Shown: piece after piece, positions 31,972 through 39,422 of the stretch
How positions within the stretch are numbered: position 1 is the stretch's first letter
Layout of the letters: each line of letters opens with the position of its first letter
Assembly (NCBI GenBank): GCA_963820955.1
Contig: CAWGCA010000046.1
Location: forward strand, 1-39,422
From: CAWGCA01 sp963820955
GTDB taxonomy: Bacteria > Pseudomonadota > Gammaproteobacteria > Chromatiales > Chromatiaceae
Direction: 5' to 3'
Length of the DNA: 39,422 bases
Position numbers and translations under genes: made by a program
Notes under the pieces: model-generated
The model's database searches: none
What the model was told of the DNA's origin: nothing
The model's input: only the letters and a program-made list of their open reading frames with translations

Positions 31972-32919
31972 TTGAAAAAGCCAGACATTCTCCAGATTGG
32001 CCCCTACCCGTCGTGGGATGTGGAGGCTCTGGAAAAACTATTTGTGCTGCACCGCTATTTCGAGGCACAGGATAAGGAGTCGTTTGTCGCGGAGCGTGCC
32101 GACCTCATTCAGGGTATCGCCACCCGGGGTGATCTGGGTGCAGACAGGGATCTGATCGAGTCGCTGCCAAATCTTGAAATCATTGCCGTATACGGTGTGG
32201 GTTACGATGCCGTAGATCTGGAAGCCGCCCGTGAACGCGGTATCCGGGTAACCAACACGCCGGATGTCCTGACCAAGGACGTGGCGGACCTGGGGGTTGC
32301 CATGATGCTGGCGGCCGCGCGGGGTATGGTCGGCGCGGAGGCTTGGGTGCGTTCCGGGGCCTGGGTGGAACAGGGCATGTATCCGCTGCAGTCACGGGTC
32401 CACGGCAAGCGGGCAGGGATCCTCGGATTGGGACGGATCGGCTTTGAGATCGCCAGACGCTGCGTCGCCTTCGATATGGATGTCGCCTATTCGGACCTGG
32501 AACCGCGAGATTTTGCCAAGGATTGGGATTTCATTAAAGATCCCGAGGCCCTGGCGGAGCGATCTGACTTTCTGTTTGTCACATTGACGGGAGGTCCGGC
32601 TACCCGGCACCTGGTGAATAAGTCAGTGCTTGAAGCCCTGGGTCCCGAGGGTATGATCGTCAACGTGTCCAGGGCCTCGAATATTGACGAATCGGCGCTG
32701 CTGGAGGCGTTGGAAACAAAGGCTCTGGGGTTCGCTGCACTGGATGTATTCGAAGGCGAGCCGGATTTGAATCCACGGTTTCTCGAACTCGACAACGTAT
32801 TGCTGCAACCCCATCACGCCAGCGGTACCATCGAGACCCGCAAGGCCATGGGGAGGCTGGTTCGGGAAAATCTTGAGGCCCATTTCGCCGGGGCTGATCT
32901 ACTCACCCCTGTCGTTTAG
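31972..32919 (+). CDS. D-2-hydroxyacid dehydrogenase (glyoxylate/hydroxypyruvate/2-ketoaldonate reductase type)
   Basis: A 315-residue NAD(P)-dependent D-2-hydroxyacid dehydrogenase. Cofactor motif GLGRIG (152-157), catalytic R234 (NVSRASNIDE), E263 (FEGEP) and H281 in LLQPHHASGT, where a second histidine replaces the usual isoleucine-type residue. The D at 174 (YSDLEP) after the second strand may set cofactor preference. Family members reduce glyoxylate, hydroxypyruvate or 2-ketogluconate (GhrB-like). It probably handles hydroxypyruvate or a keto-aldonate here. The start is TTG at 31972, six bases after GGAGG. Followed by idnD after 11 bases. Confidence 0.88.
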   Translation: MKKPDILQIGPYPSWDVEALEKLFVLHRYFEAQDKESFVAERADLIQGIATRGDLGADRDLIESLPNLEIIAVYGVGYDAVDLEAARERGIRVTNTPDVLTKDVADLGVAMMLAAARGMVGAEAWVRSGAWVEQGMYPLQSRVHGKRAGILGLGRIGFEIARRCVAFDMDVAYSDLEPRDFAKDWDFIKDPEALAERSDFLFVTLTGGPATRHLVNKSVLEALGPEGMIVNVSRASNIDESALLEALETKALGFAALDVFEGEPDLNPRFLELDNVLLQPHHASGTIETRKAMGRLVRENLEAHFAGADLLTPVV

Positions 32920-32930
32920 AGGAGCGAAAA

Positions 32931-33965
32931 ATGAAATCAGTTGTCTGTCACGGACCGCGTGATCTTAGAATCGAGGAGCGGGATAGTCCCACCGTCGGAC
33001 CGGGTGAGGTCGCAGTCTCCGTCGAGGCGGGTGGCATCTGCGGTTCCGATCTGCATTATTACAATCAGGGTGGATTCGGCACGATCCGGATAAAGGAGCC
33101 GATGATTCTGGGCCATGAGGTGGCGGGCAGGGTATCGGAGTTGGGTAACGGCATCGAAGGGCTCAATGTCGGTGACCTGGTGGCCGTCAATCCGAGTCAA
33201 CCATGCGGTAGTTGTGAATACTGCCACAAGGCTCAGTACAATCAGTGTGTCGATATGCGCTACTACGGCAGCGCAATGCGTTTTCCTCACGTCCAGGGGG
33301 CGTTCAGCCAGTCACTGGTGGTAAACGCAGAGCATTGTCACGTTTTTCCCAAGGGCACCACGGCAAACGAGGGGGCCTTCGCCGAGCCGTTGTCCGTGGC
33401 CATACATGCAGTACGCAGGGCCGGTAATATGATGGGTAAGCGGGTCCTGGTGACGGGTACCGGTCCTATTGGGGCATTGGTCGTCGCTGTGGCGAAGATG
33501 CACGGCGCCCTGGAAGTGGTGGCGACGGATATGGTGGACGAAGCACTTGAGCGTGCCCAGTCGGTTGGCGCGGACAGGGCCATCAATGTGGCCACTCACG
33601 GTGATGACCTTAAGGCTTTTGCGGCAGGGAAGGGGACCTTCGACGTGGTGATCGAGGCGTCGGGAAGCGAGCAGGCTCTGCATTCCGCCCTCGATGTGAT
33701 CCGCCCACGCGGCCGCCTGATTCAACTGGGTCTGGGCGGCGAGGTGACGATTCCTCAGAACCAGATTGTCGCCAAGGAGATCGAGTTGTGCGGCTCATTC
33801 CGCTTCCATGAGGAATTCGCCTGGGCGGTCGAGTTGATCGGGGCAAAGCGGCTTCCGATTGCTCCGCTGTTAACCGGCATATTCCCCATCGACGATGCGG
33901 TGGCGGCCTTTGAAGCGGCGCGTGACCGAAAGACCTCGATGAAGGTTCAGTTGTCGTTCGACTGA
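32931..33965 (+). CDS. idnD: L-idonate 5-dehydrogenase, zinc MDR family
   Basis: IdnD oxidises L-idonate to 5-keto-D-gluconate with NAD(P)+. The 344-residue medium-chain dehydrogenase has the catalytic zinc ligands C37 (GGICGSDLHYY) and H62-E63 (GHEVAGRV), the structural zinc cysteines C92, C95, C98 and C106, and the cofactor motif VTGTGPIGAL. GSDLHYYNQGGFG and RYYGSAMRFPHVQGAFSQ are typical of IdnD rather than sorbitol or threonine dehydrogenase. GGAG precedes the ATG. With IdnO and GntK it completes L-idonate to 6-phosphogluconate. Convergent with the repressor gene 7 bases away. Confidence 0.93.
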   Translation: MKSVVCHGPRDLRIEERDSPTVGPGEVAVSVEAGGICGSDLHYYNQGGFGTIRIKEPMILGHEVAGRVSELGNGIEGLNVGDLVAVNPSQPCGSCEYCHKAQYNQCVDMRYYGSAMRFPHVQGAFSQSLVVNAEHCHVFPKGTTANEGAFAEPLSVAIHAVRRAGNMMGKRVLVTGTGPIGALVVAVAKMHGALEVVATDMVDEALERAQSVGADRAINVATHGDDLKAFAAGKGTFDVVIEASGSEQALHSALDVIRPRGRLIQLGLGGEVTIPQNQIVAKEIELCGSFRFHEEFAWAVELIGAKRLPIAPLLTGIFPIDDAVAAFEAARDRKTSMKVQLSFD

Positions 33966-33972
33966 ACCCTGT

Positions 33973-34998
33973 TTAGGTGCTTTCCCGTTCGATGATCGAA
34001 TGGGGAACCGTGACTGTTTGGGGTGGAAGTGGGTTGCCGCTCCCCATCCGTTCAATGGCTTGCAGCATCAACTTGCCGGCCCGCTGGCCAATTTCCCGGC
34101 AATTGACCGAAACAGTAGTGAGTGACGGCCAGCAGAAGCGGGAAATCTGAAAATCTCCGAATCCCGCAACCGCCAGGCGATCGGGTACGGCCCAGTTTCG
34201 TCGGTGGCATTCCATGATGATGCCGAAAGCGGAAAGGTCGGAGACGCATATCACGGCCTCAACCTCTGGCCATTCTTCCATCAACCGAATCACAGCCGGT
34301 CCGCCTTGTTCGATGGTGATCGGTGGTGTTCCCATTGAGACCACGTGGGCTTTCGGAAGCCCCAGTGTTTTGACCGCGCGTTCGTAGCCCCGTCGGCGGT
34401 CTATACCACGAGAATCACTGCTCTCATTGCTGCCGACGAACGCAATATTACGGTAACCGCGGAACAGCAGTCGTGCCACCATGTCTTCGATTGTTGCCGC
34501 ATTGGAAAAACCAACCACGTGATTGATGGGTGTCTTCGGCAGGTCCCAGGTCTCGATCACCGGGATCGCGGCTTGCCCCAGGAGTTGCCGGGCGCGCGGC
34601 GTATGCATGCCGCCGGTAACGATGATACCTTCCGGCCGCCGCCGCAGCATTGTTTCTATCAATTGCTCTTCGCGTTGCCTCGAATAATCCGTATAGCCTA
34701 ACAAGGTCTGTTTGCCATCCTTGTCCAAAACCTCGGAGATCCCGTGTACGGTGTCGGAGAAGTTTGAATTGTTTACCGAAGGTATAAGAACTGATATGAA
34801 GCCGGTTTTCTTGGAGGACAGCGCCCCCGCGGATAGATCAAGCACATAGCCCAGTTCGTCGACCGCCCGCATTATCCGGTTACGCGTCTCTTTTGTAACC
34901 GAAGCGTTGCCCTTCAAGGCCCGTGAGACTGTCATCGCCGATACACCCGCCTGACGTGCCACATCGTTCATGGTAGGACTGCGCTTTTTCTGCTTCAA
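33973..34998 (-). CDS. LacI-family transcriptional repressor (GntR/IdnR-like)
   Basis: A 341-residue LacI-type regulator. The N-terminal helix-turn-helix reads TMNDVARQAGVSAMTVSRAL (9-28) with the hinge ALSSKKTGFISVLIPSVNNS following. The effector domain (60-341) is a periplasmic-binding-protein fold; GYERAVKTLGL, VICVSDLSAFGIIMECHRR and PDRLAVAGFGDF are standard. It most resembles gluconate/idonate repressors; the likely inducer is an aldonate or its keto form (inference). It sits inside the gene set it probably controls, between idnD and the TRAP operon. An operator-like half site (O5) upstream suggests autoregulation. A second ATG (residue 10) is possible as start. Confidence 0.92.
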   Translation of the reverse strand: MKQKKRSPTMNDVARQAGVSAMTVSRALKGNASVTKETRNRIMRAVDELGYVLDLSAGALSSKKTGFISVLIPSVNNSNFSDTVHGISEVLDKDGKQTLLGYTDYSRQREEQLIETMLRRRPEGIIVTGGMHTPRARQLLGQAAIPVIETWDLPKTPINHVVGFSNAATIEDMVARLLFRGYRNIAFVGSNESSDSRGIDRRRGYERAVKTLGLPKAHVVSMGTPPITIEQGGPAVIRLMEEWPEVEAVICVSDLSAFGIIMECHRRNWAVPDRLAVAGFGDFQISRFCWPSLTTVSVNCREIGQRAGKLMLQAIERMGSGNPLPPQTVTVPHSIIEREST

Positions 34999-35104
34999 AA
35001 TGGGGTCTCTTCGCTGTCTCTTGACGGGTTAAATAAACAAGGGCGTTGGCAATTTCGGCAGCGAGGGATTCGGTGATTTCCTGGCCTGATTATTGAACGC
35101 CGAA

Positions 35105-35118
35105 AAATATCGATAACA
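35105..35118. promoter_or_regulatory. LacI-type operator-like site upstream of the repressor gene (O5)
   Basis: AAATATCGATAACA matches the reference site at 11 of 14 positions: the 8-bp core TATCGATA and the right half are intact, the left three bases are not. Lies 107 bases upstream of the repressor start, fitting autoregulation. Confidence 0.4.
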
Positions 35119-35394
35119 TTATTATAATATCAATAATATCAGTTATATTTAAAGAATATTCTATAAATAAAGGAAAGAATTAGAGATGGAAGATAGTTTA
35201 TAACATAGGATCTGTTGGGCATAAAAGGTGAAACGCCCGCCTGGCCATTCCGGGAAGAAGAGGCGTCGGCGTCGGTTTGACTTTAAAATTGCGTGTGATG
35301 GGGGCGATAAGGTCATCAGCGGGCCTGAAGAGGGACGCGTCAACAACCTCTTCGGCCTGACCACTCTGTCTGAAAAAATATTTCCAATATTCAC

Positions 35395-35423
35395 TTGCGA
35401 AAAATATATGTTATCGATACCAT
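35395..35423 (+). promoter_or_regulatory. Candidate promoter of the TRAP transporter operon
   Basis: TTGCGA (35395-35400), exactly 17 bases, TACCAT (35418-35423). Both boxes match four of six consensus positions. Operator O6 covers the end of the spacer and the -10 box. Confidence 0.45.
35409..35422. promoter_or_regulatory. LacI-type operator-like site upstream of the TRAP operon (O6)
   Basis: TGTTATCGATACCA matches the reference palindrome at 13 of 14 positions. Its position over the -10 box predicts repression of the TRAP genes by the same regulator. The distance to the dctQ start is about 210 bases. Confidence 0.55.
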
Positions 35424-35631
35424 CATGATACATGCCATGTATTCTCAGATAGATCGGATTCAGTAATACGGCAATCTGGTTGGTGTTTGACAACTCGTTT
35501 TGCCCGACAACAGGGGGGGCGGAATGGCAACTCTTGAAACGTGCGTATCAGTGATAACGGGGGCGGTAGGCGACCTGCTAGTGCGTGATATAGCCCCCTG
35601 GCTTCGGACAACTGGTTAGGGATAGACGGCG

Positions 35632-36129
35632 ATGGATATGCTGCGAAAGCTTGTGACTGGATTATGGCGCCTTTTAGAGGGATTGATGGCGGCTGCCATG
35701 GTCGTCATGATCATCCTCGTATTCATCAATGTAGTTCTCAGATACGGATTTGACAGCGGCGTGCTAGCCTCAGCGGAGATCTCGCGCTACCTGTTCGTAT
35801 GGGTCATCATGCTTGGTGCCGTCATCTGCATGCGTGACGATGCGCATCTGGATCTCCGGGTGATTGAACATCGCTTACCCGGCAAGGTCCGGTGGCTCCT
35901 GCGGCGGCTCGTTTATGCCGTTATTGTACTTACCAGCGGAATGCTGTTTCTCGGCAGCGCGAGACAAACCGTCGCGAACTGGCCCAACATCTCTCCCATG
36001 AGTGGCATCCCCGTTGGTGCGATGTATCTTGCCGGTGCCATTGCTGGGGCGATGATCGCCGCAATTGCCGTCCTGAGGTTCCTGTTTCCCCGGCAGGACA
36101 GAGCCTTGGGTGGGGAAGAACAGGAATGA
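35632..36129 (+). CDS. dctQ: TRAP transporter small membrane subunit
   Basis: A 165-residue DctQ-type protein with four membrane helices (about 10-35, 45-65, 87-110, 128-150). MVVMIILVFINVVLRYGFDS, SAEISRYLFVWVIMLGAVIC and HLDLRVIEHRLP are typical of the family. TRAP systems import organic acids with a Na+ gradient. Its stop overlaps the dctM start (ATGA). The ribosome site TAGGGATAG is weak but acceptable. First gene of the TRAP operon. Confidence 0.92.
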   Translation: MDMLRKLVTGLWRLLEGLMAAAMVVMIILVFINVVLRYGFDSGVLASAEISRYLFVWVIMLGAVICMRDDAHLDLRVIEHRLPGKVRWLLRRLVYAVIVLTSGMLFLGSARQTVANWPNISPMSGIPVGAMYLAGAIAGAMIAAIAVLRFLFPRQDRALGGEEQE

Positions 36130-37406
36130 CACTCGCCATTTTCCTGATTGTCCTGATTGGCGGAATCCTGCTCGGTGTTCCGGTCGCCTTCTCTCTGCTC
36201 CTGTCATCTGTTGCCCTCATGGTCCATCTGGACCTGTTCAGCGCCGATATTCTGGCCCAATCTCTGGTCAATGGGGTTGATAGTTTCGCCTTGCTTGCCA
36301 TTCCGTTTTTTCTGGTTGCGGGAGAGGTCATGGCATGCGGCGGACTGTCAAAACGGATCGTACGGCTCGCCATGGCTACAGTAGGTCACTACAAGGGTGG
36401 GCTGGGCTATGTTGCCACTTTCACTGCAATCGTGCTTGCCGGTCTTTCCGGGTCTGCCGCCGCCGATGCCGCGGCACTTGTCGCCATTCTGTTTCCCATG
36501 ATGCGCAAGGCCGGATACCCGGAAGCGCGTTCGGCCGGCCTTCTGGCCGCCGGCGGTATCATCGCGCCGGTCATTCCTCCCTCCGTCCCGCTCATTCTGA
36601 TCGGCGTTGCTGGCAATATTTCCATTGCCAAGCTTTTCATGGGCGGCATAGCGCCGGGCTTGATGATGGGTGCCGCCTTATTGCTGACCTGGCGCCACAT
36701 GGTTCGTAATGAGGATATCGCTGTGCAGGAAAGAGCGAGCTCAGAAGAGCGACGGACGGCTTTTCGGGATGGTATCTGGGCCTTGTTTTTGCCCTTTATC
36801 ATCATCATTGGTATCCGCTTCGGTATTTTCACGCCAACTGAAGCTGCGGTGGTTGCAGCGGTCTACGCCATCTTCGTGTCCGCTGTTATCTACAGGGAAC
36901 TGACCTTTGCCAAGTTCTATCAGGCGCTGTTAAGTTCCGGCAGATCAACAGGCATGATTCTGTTCCTGGTCGGGTGTGCGATGGTGGCCTCCTGGCTCAT
37001 CACGGTTGCCCAGCTGCCCCAGCAACTGGCCGTATTGCTTGAGCCACTTATCGACAGCCCACGCCTGTTGATGGCGGCGATTATGCTGCTGGTCCTGCTG
37101 ATCGGAATGGTGATGGACCTGAGTCCCACGGTACTGATTCTTGTCCCGCTGCTGATGCCGGTAGTTAAGGCGGCGGGGATTGACCCGGTGTACTTCGGCC
37201 TCATGTTTATCATGAACGCCTGTATCGGTCTCATCACACCGCCTGTAGGCACCGTGCTCAACGTCGTCTGCGGAGTCGGCAATATCCGGGTCGAAAAGGC
37301 GGTTACAGGGATTCTGCCTTTTGTCGGGGTCTATTCAATCCTGCTGATCATCTTCATCCTGTTTCCGGCGCTGATCATTGTCCCGATGAAATTTATATCG
37401 GGATAA
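36126..37406 (+). CDS. dctM: TRAP transporter large permease subunit
   Basis: A 426-residue DctM-type permease with about 12 hydrophobic segments. I start it at ATG 36126 (MTLAIFLIVLIGGILLGVPV), which overlaps the dctQ stop and follows GGGGAAG; the longer frame from 35892 lies inside dctQ. Diagnostic runs: LAGLSGSAAADAAAL, GGIIAPVIPPSVPLILIGVA, FTPTEAAVVAAVYAIFVS and FMNACIGLITPPVGTVLNVV (written here from FIMNACIGLITPPVGTVLNV). It forms the transport channel with DctQ in the inner membrane. Confidence 0.95.
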   Translation: MTLAIFLIVLIGGILLGVPVAFSLLLSSVALMVHLDLFSADILAQSLVNGVDSFALLAIPFFLVAGEVMACGGLSKRIVRLAMATVGHYKGGLGYVATFTAIVLAGLSGSAAADAAALVAILFPMMRKAGYPEARSAGLLAAGGIIAPVIPPSVPLILIGVAGNISIAKLFMGGIAPGLMMGAALLLTWRHMVRNEDIAVQERASSEERRTAFRDGIWALFLPFIIIIGIRFGIFTPTEAAVVAAVYAIFVSAVIYRELTFAKFYQALLSSGRSTGMILFLVGCAMVASWLITVAQLPQQLAVLLEPLIDSPRLLMAAIMLLVLLIGMVMDLSPTVLILVPLLMPVVKAAGIDPVYFGLMFIMNACIGLITPPVGTVLNVVCGVGNIRVEKAVTGILPFVGVYSILLIIFILFPALIIVPMKFISG

Positions 37407-37440
37407 GTTTTCGACACACAAACCAATTGGAGGACGTAAA

Positions 37441-38412
37441 ATGAAAAAACTCATAGTACCTTTGGCTGCAGCTGTGCTTGCTGCATCTACTACCCTGGGC
37501 ATGGCGGCGACCGAATTGAAATTCGCTCACGCAGCGCCCGAAACCGATCTTCAGCAGAACCTGGCGACCTTTTTCGCAGAACAGGTAAAGGAACGCACCA
37601 ACGGCGAGGTCACTGTCAAGATTTTTCCCCATGGCCAACTTGGCAACGACCAGCAGATGATCACCGGGGTTCGCTCCGGCATCGTCGATATTGAAATGTC
37701 CGGCCTCAACAACTTTGATGGCATGATGCCGGAGGTTGGCGGCTTGCTCCTTCCTTATATCTTCACCAGCCGTGATCATGCTTACAAAGTGCTCGACGGT
37801 GAAGTAGGACAGGGCGTTCTTGCCAATTTCGAAAAATTTGGTATGAAGGGATTGGGGTTTCCCGAGAACGGTTACCGTAACATCACCAACTCCCGCAAGC
37901 CGATCAAAACACCGGAAGATGTCGTCGGTCTAAAGATCCGGACCAACAATTCGAAAGCACTCAACGAAATGTTTGCGATACTGAAGGCTAACCCGCAACC
38001 CCTGCCAGTTTCGGAACTCTACACTGCCCTTGAAACCGGTGTTGTCGATGCGCAGGAACACCCGATCAATATCACTTATTCGTTTCGCTATGATGAAGTT
38101 CAGAAATATCTGTCGCTGACTGAGCATTCGTATTCCATGCTGGTTATCGCTATGAACTTGAAAAAGTTCAATTCACTGACTCCAGAACAGCAAAAAATCA
38201 TTAGCGAGGTAGCCGCAGAGGCAACCGCATATCAGCGGAAACTCAGCATTGAAAAGGAATCCGGAATTCTGGATGAGCTGGCACAGCGTGGCATGGAAAT
38301 CAACAAAGACGTGGACAAGGGTGCTTTCCAGGAAGCTGTTGTCAAGACCTGGGACAGTTACACTGACAAGTTCGGCGATGAGATGGTGAAGAAGATCCAG
38401 TCTGCTCAGTAA
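37441..38412 (+). CDS. dctP: TRAP transporter periplasmic substrate-binding protein
   Basis: A 323-residue DctP-type receptor. Signal peptide MKKLIVPLAAAVLAASTTLG, cleavage after MAA, before TELKFAHAAPETD. The binding-site arginine lies in VVGLKIRTNNSKALNEMF, with GVVDAQEHPINITYSFRYDE and LGLGFPENGYRNITNSRKPI-like segments (seen as LGFPENGYRNITNSRKPIKT) fitting the family. The ligand is a carboxylate; aldonates or related sugar acids are expected from context. GGAGG lies before the ATG. It follows dctM after 34 bases and ends at a strong terminator. Confidence 0.94.
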   Translation: MKKLIVPLAAAVLAASTTLGMAATELKFAHAAPETDLQQNLATFFAEQVKERTNGEVTVKIFPHGQLGNDQQMITGVRSGIVDIEMSGLNNFDGMMPEVGGLLLPYIFTSRDHAYKVLDGEVGQGVLANFEKFGMKGLGFPENGYRNITNSRKPIKTPEDVVGLKIRTNNSKALNEMFAILKANPQPLPVSELYTALETGVVDAQEHPINITYSFRYDEVQKYLSLTEHSYSMLVIAMNLKKFNSLTPEQQKIISEVAAEATAYQRKLSIEKESGILDELAQRGMEINKDVDKGAFQEAVVKTWDSYTDKFGDEMVKKIQSAQ

Positions 38413-38438
38413 GCAGCAAGCATTTCTGAGAAATCTGG

Positions 38439-38483
38439 ACTGGCCCGGGATACAAGTGTGTGTTCCGGGCCAGTTATTTTTTT
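38439..38483 (+). terminator. Rho-independent terminator of the TRAP operon
   Basis: ACTGGCCCGG (38439-38448) and CCGGGCCAGT (38465-38474) form a perfect ten-pair GC-rich stem, extendable by two pairs, followed by TATTTTTTT. The strongest terminator in the window. It separates dctP from gnd, which must then have its own promoter or rely on partial readthrough. Confidence 0.92.
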
Positions 38484-38558
38484 CGCAGTCAGTGTCCGGA
38501 AACAGTCTCTTCGAGCATCCCGGAGAATTCTGTGCTAGTAGACAACAGTGGCTGAGAA

Positions 38559-39422
38559 ATGACGATTGATCAAAGCATAGGGCTGGTTGGATTGGGTGTG
38601 ATGGGGCGTAATCTGGCGCTCAATATAACGGACAAGGGATTTGGGGTTGTTGCCTATGATATGTGGGAAGATGTTCGCAATCGCTTTGAAAATGAACTTG
38701 ATTCCGATAGGTTGGAACTGATCACCGTCTCCAAGACCCCTGAGGAACTGGTCGCTGCCCTGTCCGCACCCAGGACTCTACTGATCATGGTAAAGGCGGG
38801 GGGTCCCGTAGATGCGGTGATAGATCAACTGGTGCCGTTCATGCAAAAAGGGGACTCGTTGATAGACGGCGGAAATTCCCACTACCGGGATACCATTCGG
38901 CGGGAGAGCGCGTTGAACGCCAAAGGTATCCATTTTATCGGTCTTGGAGTTTCCGGGGGTGAGGAAGGGGCGAGGCACGGTCCTTCTCTGATGGCTGGTG
39001 GCGCACAAAGCGCGTACGACCGGGTTCGTCCCATCCTCGAGGTTATTGCAGCAAATGTTGAAGGCTCCCCCTGCTGCGCTTTGGTCGGTGGAGATGGCGC
39101 AGGGCATTTCGTCAAGATGATCCACAACGGCATCGAATACGGCGTCATGCAACTGATTGCTGAGTCATATGTGCTGTTGCGGGACCTGTGCGGGTTGGAC
39201 CATGCTGAGATGTCCCAGGTATTCTTCCGTTGGAACCAGTCTGAGCTCTCCTCCTATCTCGTGGAAATAACCGCCAACATCCTCGCAAAGGAGGACGAAC
39301 TCTCTTCAGGACCACTGGTCGAGGTCATCCTGGACAAGGCTGAACAAAAAGGTACCGGCAGATGGAGTTCGGAAGCTGCCCTGGAGCTTGGCGTTTCGAC
39401 GCCTACTCTCACCGGCGATTGA
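38559..39422 (+). CDS. gnd: 6-phosphogluconate dehydrogenase (decarboxylating), frame closes early
   Basis: Gnd converts 6-phosphogluconate and NADP+ to ribulose 5-phosphate and CO2. The visible 287 residues start IGLVGLGVMGRNLALNITDK (Rossmann motif), then VKAGGPVD, SGGEEGARHGPSLM, catalytic K186 in GHFVKMIHNGIEYGVMQLIA, and LDKAEQKGTGRWSS. The family is about 470 residues, but the frame stops at TGA 39420-39422 right after LELGVSTPTLTGD. Full-length enzymes continue with a segment like TLTAAI-(D/E)-AR. Dropping one G of 39414-39415 would give ...TLTAI(D/E) in place of TGD-stop, so a one-base insertion is likely; the window ends here, so the rest cannot be seen. As read, the product lacks about 180 residues and the dimer tail. 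Confidence 0.85.
   Translation: MTIDQSIGLVGLGVMGRNLALNITDKGFGVVAYDMWEDVRNRFENELDSDRLELITVSKTPEELVAALSAPRTLLIMVKAGGPVDAVIDQLVPFMQKGDSLIDGGNSHYRDTIRRESALNAKGIHFIGLGVSGGEEGARHGPSLMAGGAQSAYDRVRPILEVIAANVEGSPCCALVGGDGAGHFVKMIHNGIEYGVMQLIAESYVLLRDLCGLDHAEMSQVFFRWNQSELSSYLVEITANILAKEDELSSGPLVEVILDKAEQKGTGRWSSEAALELGVSTPTLTGD

Larger units (their letters stand above)
34999..35631. other. Divergent regulatory region between repressor and TRAP operon
   Basis: 633 bases without a convincing gene. It contains the AT-rich repressor promoter area with operator-like O5 (35105-35118), a GC-rich stretch (35225-35345) with a basic spurious frame, and the TRAP promoter with O6 (35395-35423). The stretch 35425-35630 shows no further signal apart from the start region of dctQ. 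Confidence 0.45.

Noticed and set aside
35161..35493. Open frames of 66 and 110 codons in the repressor-TRAP gap
   Set aside because: No recognisable family, and they overlap the operator and promoter of the TRAP operon. The string CATTCCGGGAAGAAG resembles a piece of the MITE-like element but lacks its ends.
35892..36125. Longer dctM start at 35892
   Set aside because: It would overlap most of dctQ; the ATG at 36126 overlaps the dctQ stop and begins the first membrane helix as in the family.

Overview
The window reads as chromosomal DNA of a gammaproteobacterium. The evidence is the RimB/RimK pair, a DUF2760-Hsp70-Hsp70 cassette, an assimilatory-type APS kinase, MgtE/CorA/MscS-family transporters and a TRAP transporter, all with ordinary Shine-Dalgarno spacing and dense same-strand operons. 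Genus cannot be read from the sequence. A marine or sulfur-oxidising type is only a guess. I saw no rRNA, tRNA, CRISPR array, prophage or complete insertion sequence.

Left part (1-20.5 kb) holds housekeeping and stress genes. It starts with a minus-strand cassette of a DUF2760 gene (with an apparent frameshift) and two Hsp70-like chaperones, the second cut by the window edge. Next come cysC (with a family-atypical insertion), a DUF2130 coiled-coil protein, a small secreted protein preceded by a strongly foldable leader, and a pirin. A same-strand run of four envelope proteins follows (MgtE, a large MscS-type channel, CorA, and a DUF389 protein with a diacylglycerol-kinase-like N-terminal part), mostly concerned with Mg2+ and osmotic balance. 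A rimB-rimK-aspartoacylase-like operon, a periplasmic OB-fold protein and a class I/II aminotransferase complete this part.

Right part (20.5-39.4 kb) is a coherent sugar-acid catabolic island. It carries a lactonase, a hydroxypyruvate-isomerase-type enzyme, two beta-hydroxyacid dehydrogenases (GarR type), a complete UgpC/MalK-type ABC sugar importer, gluconate 5-dehydrogenase (idnO), gluconokinase (gntK), a D-2-hydroxyacid dehydrogenase, L-idonate 5-dehydrogenase (idnD), a LacI-family repressor, a complete TRAP transporter (dctQ-dctM-dctP) and 6-phosphogluconate dehydrogenase (gnd), whose frame closes early at the window end. The core route that can be read is L-idonate -> 5-ketogluconate -> gluconate -> 6-phosphogluconate -> ribulose 5-phosphate, with a hydroxypyruvate/tartronate-semialdehyde branch.

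The island is tied together by a recurring operator-like palindrome (best copy TGTTATCGATAACA at 31908-31921). Copies or near-copies lie ahead of the lactonase, the ABC operon, the divergent idn operons, the repressor gene and the TRAP operon, four of them overlapping recognisable promoter elements. A 222-bp MITE-like element with perfect 24-bp terminal inverted repeats sits between one of these operators and the lactonase gene. The predicted LacI regulon and its inserted element are the most interesting content; nothing in the window proves a wholly new type of system.
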